This document shows, piece by piece, positions 1-6,635 of a stretch of DNA of 7,926 nt (positions within the stretch are counted from its first letter, which is position 1; the number at the start of each line of letters is the position of its first letter). Source of the stretch: a bacterium. GTDB taxonomy: Bacteria > UBA9089 > UBA9088 > JAGUXG01. The notes under the pieces are model-generated. The model had not been told where the DNA came from. It worked only from the letters and a program-made list of their open reading frames with translations, and made no database searches. Made by a program: the position numbers and the translations under genes. The stretch spans positions 1 to 7,926 of the forward strand of contig JAGUXG010000153.1 of NCBI GenBank assembly GCA_020061965.1. Reading direction: 5' to 3'.

Positions 1-36
1 TTTATGCGAAAAATAGGAATTTGAAGATTTTTTCTT

Positions 37-99
37 TAATTTCCCATTTTCCTTTCAATTTGTTAAACCTTATCAAAGGGTGCGGAAAATGGGAAATTA
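37..99. repeat. 16-bp perfect inverted repeat, 31-base spacer
   Basis: Bases 37-52 (TAATTTCCCATTTTCC) are the exact reverse complement of bases 84-99, with 31 bases between the arms. The arms are AT-rich and there is no U-run directly after the right arm, so this does not look like a standard intrinsic terminator of an upstream gene. The long spacer also makes a simple hairpin less likely than a repeat-element end or a protein-binding palindrome. It lies in the only non-coding stretch of the window, upstream of the operon. The match is seen directly; the role is unknown. Confidence 0.7.
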
Positions 100-112
100 C
101 TCAACTTTGGCA

Positions 113-207
113 AAAATCCAAATTCCAAAGCTTAAATGTCAAATGAAATCCAAAGTTCAAATGACCAAAACCCTTTGACATTTGGGAATTTGACATTTGA
201 ACTTAAG
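113..207. repeat. Intergenic CAAAT/ATTTG-rich imperfect palindromic repeat
   Basis: The left half is built of words such as CCAAATTCCAAAG, AAATGTCAAATG and TTCAAATGACC. The right half carries the complementary words TTTGACATTTGGG and AATTTGACATTTG. Specific pairings include AATGTCAAAT at 135-144 with ATTTGACATT at 188-197, and CAAATG at 158-163 with CATTTG at 179-184, the latter with AAA (167-169) facing TTT (174-176) around a short ACCC-containing loop. The whole could fold as an imperfect hairpin. It resembles degenerate CAAATTCCAAA-type intergenic repeats that I recall from candidate-phylum genomes; that comparison is from memory and unverified. Spurious reading frames cross it, and I do not accept them as genes. 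Confidence 0.6.
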
Positions 208-313
208 ACTATTGGTCGAGAAAAACAGCAGATTTTGCTCAAGTTTTGCAAATTTGCCAAAGTTCAGTTACAACATCACTCTCTTTGTAAACCTGATTTA
301 CTTGGATATACAT

Positions 314-1612
314 ATGATGAAAGCATTGAAGCTATTTACATTTATCTTATCTCTACCCTTTCTTTGTTACTCTGATGGAAAGATTGTTGTAACTGAGATT
401 TCTGGGGTTATCAATCCAATCATAGCCAGATATATAGAGAATAGTATTGCAAGGGCAGAGAAGGAAAAGGCAGAGTTTCTTATTATCCAGATAGATACAC
501 CAGGAGGCCTGGTAACTTCTACTCATGAGATTACAAAGAATCTTCTAAACTGCAAGATTCCAGTAGTAACCTATATCTATCCCAAAGGTGCAAGGGCAGC
601 CTCTGCTGGGGTCTTCATTTGTCTTGCCTCAGATGTCATAGCTATGGCTTCATCAACCCATATAGGTGCAGCTCATCCTGTAGGGCTTGGTCAAGAGATA
701 GGCAAGGATATTTCCAAGAAGATAACCAATGACCTTGTGGCTGAAATAAAAGGGATTGCCAAGGAGAGGGGCAAAAACGTTGAGTGGGCTGAGAAGGCTG
801 TGAGAGAGAGCGTCTCTATCACCGAAGAAGAGGCAATCAACCTCAAGATAGCAGACATAATAGCTCAAGATATTGATGAACTCCTTGAAAAATTAGAAGG
901 AAGACAGATTAAGAAGAATGATAAGGAGATTGTGCTAAAGACAAAAGGAAAAGGGGTTGTCACCTATAAGATGAGCTTCAGGGAGGCGTTTCTCCATGCC
1001 TTGGCTGAGCCGAACATAGCCTATATCTTCCTGACGCTTGGAATATATGGCTTGATCTATGAGTTTAGCTCTCCTGGGATAGGATTAGGTGCTGTCATTG
1101 GAAGCATATTTCTTATTTTGGCGTTCTTTGGGCTCTCTAATTTATCTATAAATTTAGCGGGTTTATTCCTTATCATCATCGGCTTTATCCTCTTGATTGC
1201 TGAAATAAAGGCTCAATCACACGGAATTCTTGGTACTGGAGGCGCTGTAGCCTTAACCCTCGGCTCTTTTATGTTGATTGACTCTTCCTCTGCACCTGCT
1301 GTGGCTATCTCTAAATCTGTTATTCTTTCTATGGTCGTTACTACAGTTGGCATATTCTTCCTTCTGATAAGCTTAGGAATATTTTCCCAGTTCAGAAAGG
1401 TGAAGACAGGAAAAGAAGGGATGATTGGCCAGATAGGCACTGCCAAGACATCAATCAAAGATAAGGGTCTGGTCTTTTTGGATGGCGAGATATGGCAGGC
1501 AAGATGTGAAGGCGAGATAGAAAATGGAGAGAAGATAGAGGTTGTTGGGGTGGATGGACTCGTCCTTTCTGTAAAGAAAAATGAAGCTTTCAGTAGTCAT
1601 ACCAGTCTATAA
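314..1612 (+). CDS. nfeD: NfeD-family membrane-bound ClpP-class serine protease
   Basis: A 432-residue long-form NfeD protein, predicted to be a membrane protease involved in membrane-protein quality control. The start at 314 gives MMK followed by a hydrophobic stretch to about residue 20, a good signal peptide; the start further upstream at 197 adds 39 residues read from repeat DNA. The N-terminal ClpP/SppA-like domain (about 21-195) has IDTPGG (60-65) and an ASAG motif with the likely nucleophile Ser97. Lys136 in KKITND is the likely catalytic lysine by analogy with the Ser/Lys dyad of Pyrococcus 1510-N. About five membrane segments follow (near 236-252, 257-274, 279-297, 305-323, 332-357). 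A C-terminal OB-fold NfeD domain (about 365-422) contains the GEIWQARCEG segment. No stomatin/slipin partner, the usual neighbour, follows. Its last 32 bases overlap the glycosyltransferase gene, which suggests co-translation. Family assignment is firm; the substrate is unknown. Confidence 0.92.
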   Translation: MMKALKLFTFILSLPFLCYSDGKIVVTEISGVINPIIARYIENSIARAEKEKAEFLIIQIDTPGGLVTSTHEITKNLLNCKIPVVTYIYPKGARAASAGVFICLASDVIAMASSTHIGAAHPVGLGQEIGKDISKKITNDLVAEIKGIAKERGKNVEWAEKAVRESVSITEEEAINLKIADIIAQDIDELLEKLEGRQIKKNDKEIVLKTKGKGVVTYKMSFREAFLHALAEPNIAYIFLTLGIYGLIYEFSSPGIGLGAVIGSIFLILAFFGLSNLSINLAGLFLIIIGFILLIAEIKAQSHGILGTGGAVALTLGSFMLIDSSSAPAVAISKSVILSMVVTTVGIFFLLISLGIFSQFRKVKTGKEGMIGQIGTAKTSIKDKGLVFLDGEIWQARCEGEIENGEKIEVVGVDGLVLSVKKNEAFSSHTSL

Positions 1613-2282
1613 CGAGGAGCTAACTATCAAAGAGATTATAGATAGGGTTCTGGCTGTGCCAATAGATAAAGAGATGATTGTCGTTGACGATGGTTCAACA
1701 GACAGGACACCTGAAATCCTTAAAAGTACAAAGGATAAAGTGACGGTTGTCTATAATTCCTTGATAAACATAGGCAAGGGTGCTGCCATCAGGATAGGAT
1801 TTGAGCAGGTAAAAGGGGATATAATCATTATTCAAGATGCAGACCTTGAGCTTGATCCCTCTGAATACCCACGAATAATAGAACCAATCATAGAAGGTAG
1901 GGCTGATGTTGTCTATGGCTCAAGGTTTTTTGGTGGAAGAGGAATGAGAGAGACAAACTTAACAAACTATCTGGCAAACAAGCTATTGACACACCTTACA
2001 AACATTCTTTATGGAAGCCATCTTACGGATATGGAGACAGCATACAAATGCTTCAGGTTAGATGTGATAAAGAAGATGAGGCTTAAGTCTATAGGGTTTG
2101 AGATAGAGCCAGAATTGACAGCAAAGGCCTTAAGACTCGGGTATAAGATTTATGAAGTGCCGATATCTTATCATCCAAGAAGGATAAGCGAGGGGAAAAA
2201 AATTGGCTTTATGGATGGAATAAAGGCGATATATTTTTTGTTTAAGTATAGGTTTTGTAAAATGAAGGAGATAAAGAGATGA
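1581..2282 (+). CDS. Family 2 glycosyltransferase, DPM1/polyprenyl-phosphate sugar synthase type
   Basis: A 233-residue GT-A enzyme of the dolichyl-phosphate mannose synthase-like GT2 group, expected to transfer a sugar from a nucleotide sugar to a polyprenyl phosphate or similar acceptor at the inner face of the membrane. Visible motifs are the N-terminal VVIPVYNEE (5-13), VDDGSTD (35-41) for nucleotide binding, the metal-binding DAD in QDADLELDP (85-93), GSRFFGGRG (113-121), TDMETAYKCF (149-158), GFEIEPEL (172-179) and HPRRISEGKKI (198-208). No C-terminal membrane segments are present, so it is the short, peripheral form. The start lies inside the end of nfeD and lacks a clear Shine-Dalgarno sequence, so translation is probably coupled. 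Its stop overlaps the ATG of a mini-ORF. The sugar and acceptor cannot be read from sequence; it may transfer a product of the downstream genes or serve another glycan. Confidence 0.9.
   Translation: MKLSVVIPVYNEELTIKEIIDRVLAVPIDKEMIVVDDGSTDRTPEILKSTKDKVTVVYNSLINIGKGAAIRIGFEQVKGDIIIIQDADLELDPSEYPRIIEPIIEGRADVVYGSRFFGGRGMRETNLTNYLANKLLTHLTNILYGSHLTDMETAYKCFRLDVIKKMRLKSIGFEIEPELTAKALRLGYKIYEVPISYHPRRISEGKKIGFMDGIKAIYFLFKYRFCKMKEIKR
2265..2270 (+). promoter_or_regulatory. Strong Shine-Dalgarno AAGGAG before the mini-ORF
   Basis: AAGGAG lies 8 bases before the ATG at 2279, which is ideal spacing. It sits in the last codons of the glycosyltransferase. It points to the mini-ORF at 2279 rather than to the next large gene at 2330, which has no Shine-Dalgarno sequence of its own. 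Confidence 0.6.
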
Positions 2283-2323
2283 AAATGATTGATAAATTCT
2301 GTGAAAGATTTGGCAAAATTTAG
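2279..2323 (+). CDS. 14-codon mini-ORF: possible leader peptide or 5' gene remnant
   Basis: This short frame (MKMIDKFCERFGKI, then TAG) overlaps the glycosyltransferase stop by four bases (ATGA) and is preceded by AAGGAG at ideal spacing. It ends six bases before the ATG of the DHS-like gene and is in the same frame as that gene, with only TAG-AAT-ACT between them. Three explanations fit. It may be a leader whose termination lets ribosomes reinitiate at 2330. It may be the remnant of a gene that once followed the glycosyltransferase. Or it may be the true N-terminus of the DHS-like protein, cut off by an amber mutation or sequence error. I favour the first or second, because the DHS-like protein looks complete from 2330. 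No homology is recognised. Confidence 0.35.
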   Translation: MKMIDKFCERFGKI

Positions 2324-2329
2324 AATACT

Positions 2330-3292
2330 ATGAGATTATCCTTATTTGATAGAAACCTTCTTAATATTAAACCTTTGGCAGAAAGAATACATAAGTTGAA
2401 TATTTCAGCCATCAGCCAAATGGATCTTTCTTCTGGAAAGATAAGCAAAGAAGTTAGAATAATTGCTAAAAGGATTATTCAAGCAAAGAAAAAAGGCCCT
2501 GCAATCATTTTAATGGCTGGAGCACATGTTATTCGCTCAGACGTTCAAAATTACTTGATTGATTTGATGAAAAAGGGGTATATATCTTGTATGGCTACAA
2601 ACGGTGCCTTTATGATTCATGATTTTGAACTTGCTTTAATTGGTGCTACTTGTGAGGATGTAGCCCTCTATATAAAAAAGGGGCAATTTGGGCTATGGAA
2701 AGAGACATCACAAATAAATGATATTATTAACGATGCTTATCTAAAAGATAAAAATATTGGAATGGGTGAGACAATTGGTAGATATATTGAAGAATCCTCC
2801 TTTCCTTATAAATCAATTAGTATATTGGCATCTGCATATAGATTACAAATTCCTGTTACAATCCATATTGGTATAGGTTATGATATTATTCATGAACATC
2901 CAAATTGTAGTGGAGAGGCAACAGGAGCCCTTTCCTATAATGATTTTCTAAGGTTTGCTTCTGTAGTTTCTAATCTTGAAGGAGGGGTTGTTATGAACTT
3001 TGGAAGTGCAGTAATGGGACCAGAAGTTTTCTTAAAGGCATTGAGCATGGCAAGAAATGTTGCTTTAAAGGAGAAAAAAAATATTGAAAACTTCTCTACC
3101 CTAGTATGCGACCTCTATCCCATTTCTGATTCTAAGAAAGAACCATCCCTTGAGGACCCATCATATTATTTTAGACCATTAAAGACAATGTTGATAAGGG
3201 CTTCTGGTAGAGAAAGCTTTTATATCTGTGGAAGGCATTCAGAAACTATCCCCTCACTTTGGCAGGCTATAAATTTAGAAGAAAAAGAATGA
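2330..3292 (+). CDS. Deoxyhypusine synthase-like protein of unknown function
   Basis: A 320-residue soluble protein whose overall pattern matches the NAD-binding deoxyhypusine synthase-like fold. It has an AIILMAGAHVIRSDVQ segment (58-73), then GYISCMATNGAFMIHDFE (83-100), where DHS proteins have their TTAGG/ED region, then GMGETIGRYI (144-153). A buried strand-helix region with IPVTIHIGIGYDIIHEH (174-190) follows, and then a glycine-rich EGGVVMNFGSAVMGPEVF (217-234), which resembles the DHS GGGVVKHH region. The C-terminal part (255-320) has no counterpart of the WGKI motif that carries the DHS catalytic lysine, and bacteria generally lack eIF5A to modify, so hypusine formation is unlikely. 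Its ATG is preceded by no Shine-Dalgarno sequence, and it overlaps the next gene by ATGA. Placement among sugar-nucleotide genes implies a role in that pathway, perhaps NAD-dependent, but the reaction is unknown. Superfamily assignment is by eye and moderate. Confidence 0.7.
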   Translation: MRLSLFDRNLLNIKPLAERIHKLNISAISQMDLSSGKISKEVRIIAKRIIQAKKKGPAIILMAGAHVIRSDVQNYLIDLMKKGYISCMATNGAFMIHDFELALIGATCEDVALYIKKGQFGLWKETSQINDIINDAYLKDKNIGMGETIGRYIEESSFPYKSISILASAYRLQIPVTIHIGIGYDIIHEHPNCSGEATGALSYNDFLRFASVVSNLEGGVVMNFGSAVMGPEVFLKALSMARNVALKEKKNIENFSTLVCDLYPISDSKKEPSLEDPSYYFRPLKTMLIRASGRESFYICGRHSETIPSLWQAINLEEKE

Positions 3293-4803
3293 AGATATTT
3301 GAGCTTGAAGAGCTATCCAGAATAATCGCAAAATTAAAATCTAAGAAAAAAAAGATTGTTTTATGCCATGGATGCTTTGACCTCCTCCATCCAGGCCATA
3401 TCAAGCATCTTCACGAGGCAAAAGAGATGGGTGATGTCCTTGTTGTTACTGTTACGCCTGATATCTATGTTGATAAAGGAGAAGGTAGACCTGCATTTGC
3501 TCAAAATATAAGGATAGAAGCTATGGCATCTTTAGAATGCGTTGATTATGTGGCTATAAACAAATATCCAACTGCTTGTGAAACACTAAGATTATTAAGA
3601 CCAGATGTCTATGTCAAAGGGGGTGAATTTGAGGGGAAAAGAGATAGAAAGCTACAGGAAGAACAAGAGGTTTTGGTTGAAATTGGAGGAGAAATGCGAT
3701 ATACACATAGTGAAGTTGTCTTTTCCTCAACCAAATTACTAAACCAATATTTTCAAGATGTATATCCAGAAGAGACAAGAAGGTTTTTAGAGGATTTTTC
3801 TTCTAAATATAGCTTTGAATACATCAAAGAAAGATTAGGAAGCATTAAAGATCTAAAGGTTTTGCTGATTGGCGATGGAATTATTGATGAATATCACTAC
3901 TGTGAATCTATGGGTAAATCCCCAAAGGCACAAATTATCGTCCATAAATATATAAGCCATGAGGTTTTTGTTGGCGGATCTTTTGCCATTGCCAATCATC
4001 TTGCAGGATTATGCAATATTGTTCATTTAGCAACCTTGTTGGGAAAAGAAGACTCAAAAGAGGATTTTGTTTTGAAAAACCTTAAGCCAAATATAGAAAC
4101 AAAATTCTTTTACAGGGAATGCGGGCCTACAATTGTAAAGAGAAGGTATATTAATCAATATCAAAACCAAAAGGTATTTGAGGTCAATTATATCAATAAC
4201 CAGTACATTAAAGATGAATGTGAGAAAGAGATTCTTAATTATCTAAAAAGAAAGATACCTGAATATGACCTAATATTGGTTGCAGACTTTGGTCATGGCT
4301 TTATTACTGATAAAATTATCAAAACCATAGAAGGGCTTTCAAAAAAAATAGCTGTTAATGCACAAGTAAATGGTGCTAATGCTGGTTATAACCTTATCAC
4401 AAAATATAAAAGCCCAAACTTTATCTGTTTGGACCTGCCAGAGGCAAGGCTGGCAACCCAGGATAGATTTTCTCCCATAGAAGATATTGCAAGAAAACTC
4501 TCAAAAAGCCTGAAAAGCGATTACATTATTATAACAGAAGGCAAGCATGGTTCAACAGGCATTGACAGAAATGGTAAGGTCGATAGAACCTTTGCTTTTT
4601 CTATAAAGGTAGTAGATATTACAGGGGCCGGAGATGCCTTCTTTGCTTATGCTGCACCCTGTTTTGCTTTAGACCTACCTTTAGATCTTGTTTCATTCAT
4701 TGGCAATGCAGTAGGGGCCCTGGCTGTTCAGATACTTGGCAATAAAAGGTCAATTGAAAAATGTGAATTGCTTGAATTTATTCATACAATTTTAAAAAAA
4801 TAG
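3289..4803 (+). CDS. Bifunctional nucleotidyltransferase-PfkB sugar kinase fusion (HldE-like, reversed order)
   Basis: A 504-residue two-domain enzyme likely to phosphorylate a sugar and transfer a nucleotide to it. Residues about 20-155 form an RfaE2/HldE-C-like cytidylyltransferase domain: CHGCFDLLHPGHIKHL with the HxGH motif at 34-37, YVKGGE (108-113), and the closing FSSTKLL (145-151). A linker (about 156-185) leads to a PfkB/ribokinase domain similar to RfaE1: LIGDGIIDEY (193-202), SPKA (211-214), FVGGSFAIAN (227-236) and DITGAGDAFF (443-452) with the catalytic base Asp449. In E. coli HldE the kinase comes first; here the order is reversed. The segment VNAQVNGANAGYN (356-368) replaces the usual VDPKG of heptose kinases, so the sugar may differ from heptose 7-phosphate. 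The start at 3289 overlaps the previous stop (ATGA); an in-frame ATG at 3259 lies deep in the upstream gene. Domain calls are firm; substrate and nucleotide (ATP or CTP) are inferred. Confidence 0.9.
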   Translation: MKIFELEELSRIIAKLKSKKKKIVLCHGCFDLLHPGHIKHLHEAKEMGDVLVVTVTPDIYVDKGEGRPAFAQNIRIEAMASLECVDYVAINKYPTACETLRLLRPDVYVKGGEFEGKRDRKLQEEQEVLVEIGGEMRYTHSEVVFSSTKLLNQYFQDVYPEETRRFLEDFSSKYSFEYIKERLGSIKDLKVLLIGDGIIDEYHYCESMGKSPKAQIIVHKYISHEVFVGGSFAIANHLAGLCNIVHLATLLGKEDSKEDFVLKNLKPNIETKFFYRECGPTIVKRRYINQYQNQKVFEVNYINNQYIKDECEKEILNYLKRKIPEYDLILVADFGHGFITDKIIKTIEGLSKKIAVNAQVNGANAGYNLITKYKSPNFICLDLPEARLATQDRFSPIEDIARKLSKSLKSDYIIITEGKHGSTGIDRNGKVDRTFAFSIKVVDITGAGDAFFAYAAPCFALDLPLDLVSFIGNAVGALAVQILGNKRSIEKCELLEFIHTILKK

Positions 4804-4810
4804 AGAAGAG

Positions 4811-5812
4811 ATGAGTAAAGTGCTACAAAAAGTTTTTATAACTGGTGGGGCTGGTTATGTCGGTGCGGTCCTGGTTCCAAAACTACTTAATAAGGGTTAT
4901 CAGGTTAAGGTTATTGATCTATATATCTATGGTGAAGGTGTTTTGGATAGTGTAAAAAACCATCCTAACCTTATTCAAGTAAAGGGCGATATTAGAAACA
5001 GAAAGCTTCTTGAGAAAGAAACAGAAGGTTATGATACAATTATCCATCTGGCATGCATATCCAATGATCCAAGCTATGAGTTAGACCCAGCTTTGGGCAA
5101 GTCAATAAACTATGATGCCTTTATTCAACTAGTAGATATAGTCAAAAGGAATGGAGTAAAAAGACTAATTTATGCCTCGAGTTCAAGTGTATATGGTGTT
5201 AAGAAAGAAGAAGAGGTGACAGAAGACCTTCCCTTAGAACCCCTGACAGATTATTCCAAATATAAAGCTATGTGTGAAGAGGTTCTGATGAATGCTGGTG
5301 AAAAATGTTTTGTGGTAGCGGCTATTAGGCCATCAACGGTATGTGGCTACTCACCCAGAATGAGGCTCGACCTTACAGTTAATATCTTAACAAGTCAGGC
5401 GATTAATAAAGGGGAAATTACAGTCTTTGGCGGAGAACAGATGCGACCCAATATTCATATTGAGGATATGGCAGATCTTTATCTTTATCTATTAGGGTTA
5501 CCTGATGAAAAGATAGATAAAAAGATTTACAATGTCGGATATGAGAATTACAAGCTCAAAGATATTGCAGGCATGGTTCAATCAATAGTGGGTAATCAGA
5601 TACCAATTAAGACCATCTCAACCAATGACAATCGTTCATATCACATTTCCTCAAGAAAGATTAGAGAGGAACTGGGTTTTTCAGCCAAGCATACTGTTTG
5701 TGAGGCGATTCTTGATCTAAAGAGGGCTTTTGAGGAAGGCAAAATTCCAAATCCTATGACAGATATACGCTATTACAATGTTAAAACAATGCAGGCAATA
5801 AAGCTTGTATAA
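4811..5812 (+). CDS. NAD-dependent epimerase/dehydratase (extended SDR)
   Basis: A 333-residue extended short-chain dehydrogenase/reductase acting on a nucleotide-linked sugar. The N-terminal Rossmann motif is TGGAGYVG (11-18, glycines 12, 15 and 18). An acidic Asp36 ends the second strand, which favours NAD over NADP. Asp60 sits in KGDIRN, and HLACISNDPS spans 79-88. Catalytic residues are the serines of ASSSSVYG (122-129) and the Tyr148-x-x-x-Lys152 pair (YSKYK). RPSTVCGYSPRMRLD (173-187) and RPNIHIEDMADLY (212-224) form the sugar-side pocket. The C-terminus contains NPMTDIRYYN (314-323), an extension I associate with O-antigen-locus members of this family. A seven-base gap with GAGAAGAG separates it from the kinase fusion. 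It could be an epimerase, a 4,6-dehydratase or a ketoreductase; sequence alone does not decide, and it lacks an obvious dTDP-glucose dehydratase signature. Confidence 0.88.
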   Translation: MSKVLQKVFITGGAGYVGAVLVPKLLNKGYQVKVIDLYIYGEGVLDSVKNHPNLIQVKGDIRNRKLLEKETEGYDTIIHLACISNDPSYELDPALGKSINYDAFIQLVDIVKRNGVKRLIYASSSSVYGVKKEEEVTEDLPLEPLTDYSKYKAMCEEVLMNAGEKCFVVAAIRPSTVCGYSPRMRLDLTVNILTSQAINKGEITVFGGEQMRPNIHIEDMADLYLYLLGLPDEKIDKKIYNVGYENYKLKDIAGMVQSIVGNQIPIKTISTNDNRSYHISSRKIREELGFSAKHTVCEAILDLKRAFEEGKIPNPMTDIRYYNVKTMQAIKLV

Positions 5813-5813
5813 A

Positions 5814-6635
5814 ATGAAGACTTTAGATTTACATAAAAAAGCTAAAGAATTAAGGAGAACAATATTTAGAACAATTTGCAAAGGAGGGGGTGGACATACT
5901 CCCTCCTCTCTATCCATAGTAGAAATCTTAACTGTTCTTTATTATAATATCTTAAATATTTCTCCTGAAAATCAAAGAGACTCAGCAAGGGATAGATTTA
6001 TATTGAGTAAAGGCCATAGTTGTGTTGCATTATATGCTATTCTTGCAGACAGGGGTTTTTTTAATAAAGAAGACCTTGATACATTTGGCAGGAAGGGAAG
6101 TATCTTGGGTGGGCATCCAGATATGTATAAAGTTCCAGGGATAGAGGCTTCCACAGGGGCTTTGGGACATGGGTTTCCATTTGGAGCGGGAATAGCCTTA
6201 GCAGGCAAAATGGATAAAAAGAATTATCGGGTATTTGTTTTATTGGGGGATGGAGAATGTCAGGAAGGCTCTGTTTGGGAGGCAGCACTTTTTGCACCAC
6301 AACATAAATTAGACAATTTGACAGCTATCATTGATTACAACAAGTTGCAAGCCATAGATTGGTTAGATAATGTTATCTCTCTTAAGCCCCTGGCTGATAA
6401 GTGGAAGGCATTTGGATGGGAGACTAGGGAGGTTGATGGACATGATATGACTGAATTAAATAATGTCTTTAAATCTGTTCCTTTTGTTTCAGGTAAACCT
6501 AATCTGATAATAGCCCATACCATTAAAGGTAAAGGGATCTCGTTCATGGAAAATGTTCCTATTTGGCATTACAGAATGCCAAATGAAGAAGAGATGGCTA
6601 TAGCGTATAAGGAATTGGGATTAGAAGGGTCTTAA
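5814..6635 (+). CDS. Transketolase, N-terminal (TPP-binding) subunit
   Basis: A 273-residue protein equal to the thiamine-diphosphate pyrophosphate-binding half of transketolase. Visible motifs are GGGHTPSSLS (25-34), LSKGH (64-68), GGHP (99-102), STGALGHG (113-120), and the metal/TPP motif GDGECQEGSVWEAA (145-158) that ends at Asn176 in IDYNKLQ. IKGKGISFME (237-246) is the typical closing segment. The length matches split transketolase subunits of archaea and many bacteria rather than the roughly 650-residue fused form. I use the ATG at 5814, one base after the upstream stop; a TTG at 5805 would overlap it. No clear Shine-Dalgarno sequence is present, so translation is probably coupled. With the next gene it should form an (alpha-beta)2 enzyme moving a two-carbon ketol group. 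It could be the organism's housekeeping transketolase, but placement among sugar-activation genes argues for a dedicated role. Confidence 0.93.
   Translation: MKTLDLHKKAKELRRTIFRTICKGGGGHTPSSLSIVEILTVLYYNILNISPENQRDSARDRFILSKGHSCVALYAILADRGFFNKEDLDTFGRKGSILGGHPDMYKVPGIEASTGALGHGFPFGAGIALAGKMDKKNYRVFVLLGDGECQEGSVWEAALFAPQHKLDNLTAIIDYNKLQAIDWLDNVISLKPLADKWKAFGWETREVDGHDMTELNNVFKSVPFVSGKPNLIIAHTIKGKGISFMENVPIWHYRMPNEEEMAIAYKELGLEGS
5882..5907 (+). other. GC-rich hairpin and SD-like run inside transketolase N-subunit gene
   Basis: AGGAGGG (5882-5888) is the exact complement of CCCTCCT (5901-5907). The stem extends inward with a G-U, a G-C and a T-A pair, giving about 10 pairs around a 6-base loop. 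The left arm lies in AAGGAGGGGG (5881-5890), a near-perfect anti-SD complement, but it encodes the glycine run at residues 24-27. No sensible in-frame start follows. It may be a coding coincidence or may slow ribosomes early in the gene. Confidence 0.4.

Larger units (their letters stand above)
1..313. other. Non-coding region upstream of nfeD
   Basis: No convincing gene lies here. The open frames that cross it read through the CAAAT/ATTTG repeats and have no protein-like character. Apart from the two repeat structures described separately I see no tRNA, terminator or riboswitch. TTGACA hexamers occur at 175-180 and 190-195, but neither is followed by a good -10 box at 16-18 bases, so I do not call a promoter. 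A promoter for the gene starting at 314 should nevertheless lie here or further upstream. Confidence 0.6.

Noticed and set aside
175..203. Promoter from the TTGACA hexamers
   Set aside because: The hexamers belong to the repeat, and no acceptable -10 box lies at the right distance.
113..207. CRISPR array
   Set aside because: The repeated words are short, irregularly spaced and palindromic, without uniform repeats and unique spacers, and no cas genes are present.
197..313. N-terminal extension of NfeD starting at 197
   Set aside because: It would add 39 residues ahead of a clear signal peptide that begins at 314.
136..375. 79-codon plus-strand frame in the upstream region
   Set aside because: It reads through the CAAAT repeat and into the nfeD signal-peptide region in another frame, with no protein-like features.
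653..868. Minus-strand frame inside nfeD (others at 1213-1458, 5717-5917, 5972-6300 and 6335-6547)
   Set aside because: All are antisense shadows of well-supported genes, with no recognisable domains.
2321..2323. TAG read as an amino acid (pyrrolysine-type recoding)
   Set aside because: TAG is used as the ordinary terminator of the fusion gene at 4801-4803, and the DHS-like protein appears complete from 2330.
3259..3288. Earlier ATG for the kinase fusion
   Set aside because: It lies inside the DHS-like gene; the ATGA overlap at 3289 is the usual arrangement and gives a natural N-terminus.
5805..5813. TTG start for the transketolase N-subunit
   Set aside because: The ATG at 5814 gives a normal N-terminus directly after the upstream stop; the TTG has no supporting ribosome site.
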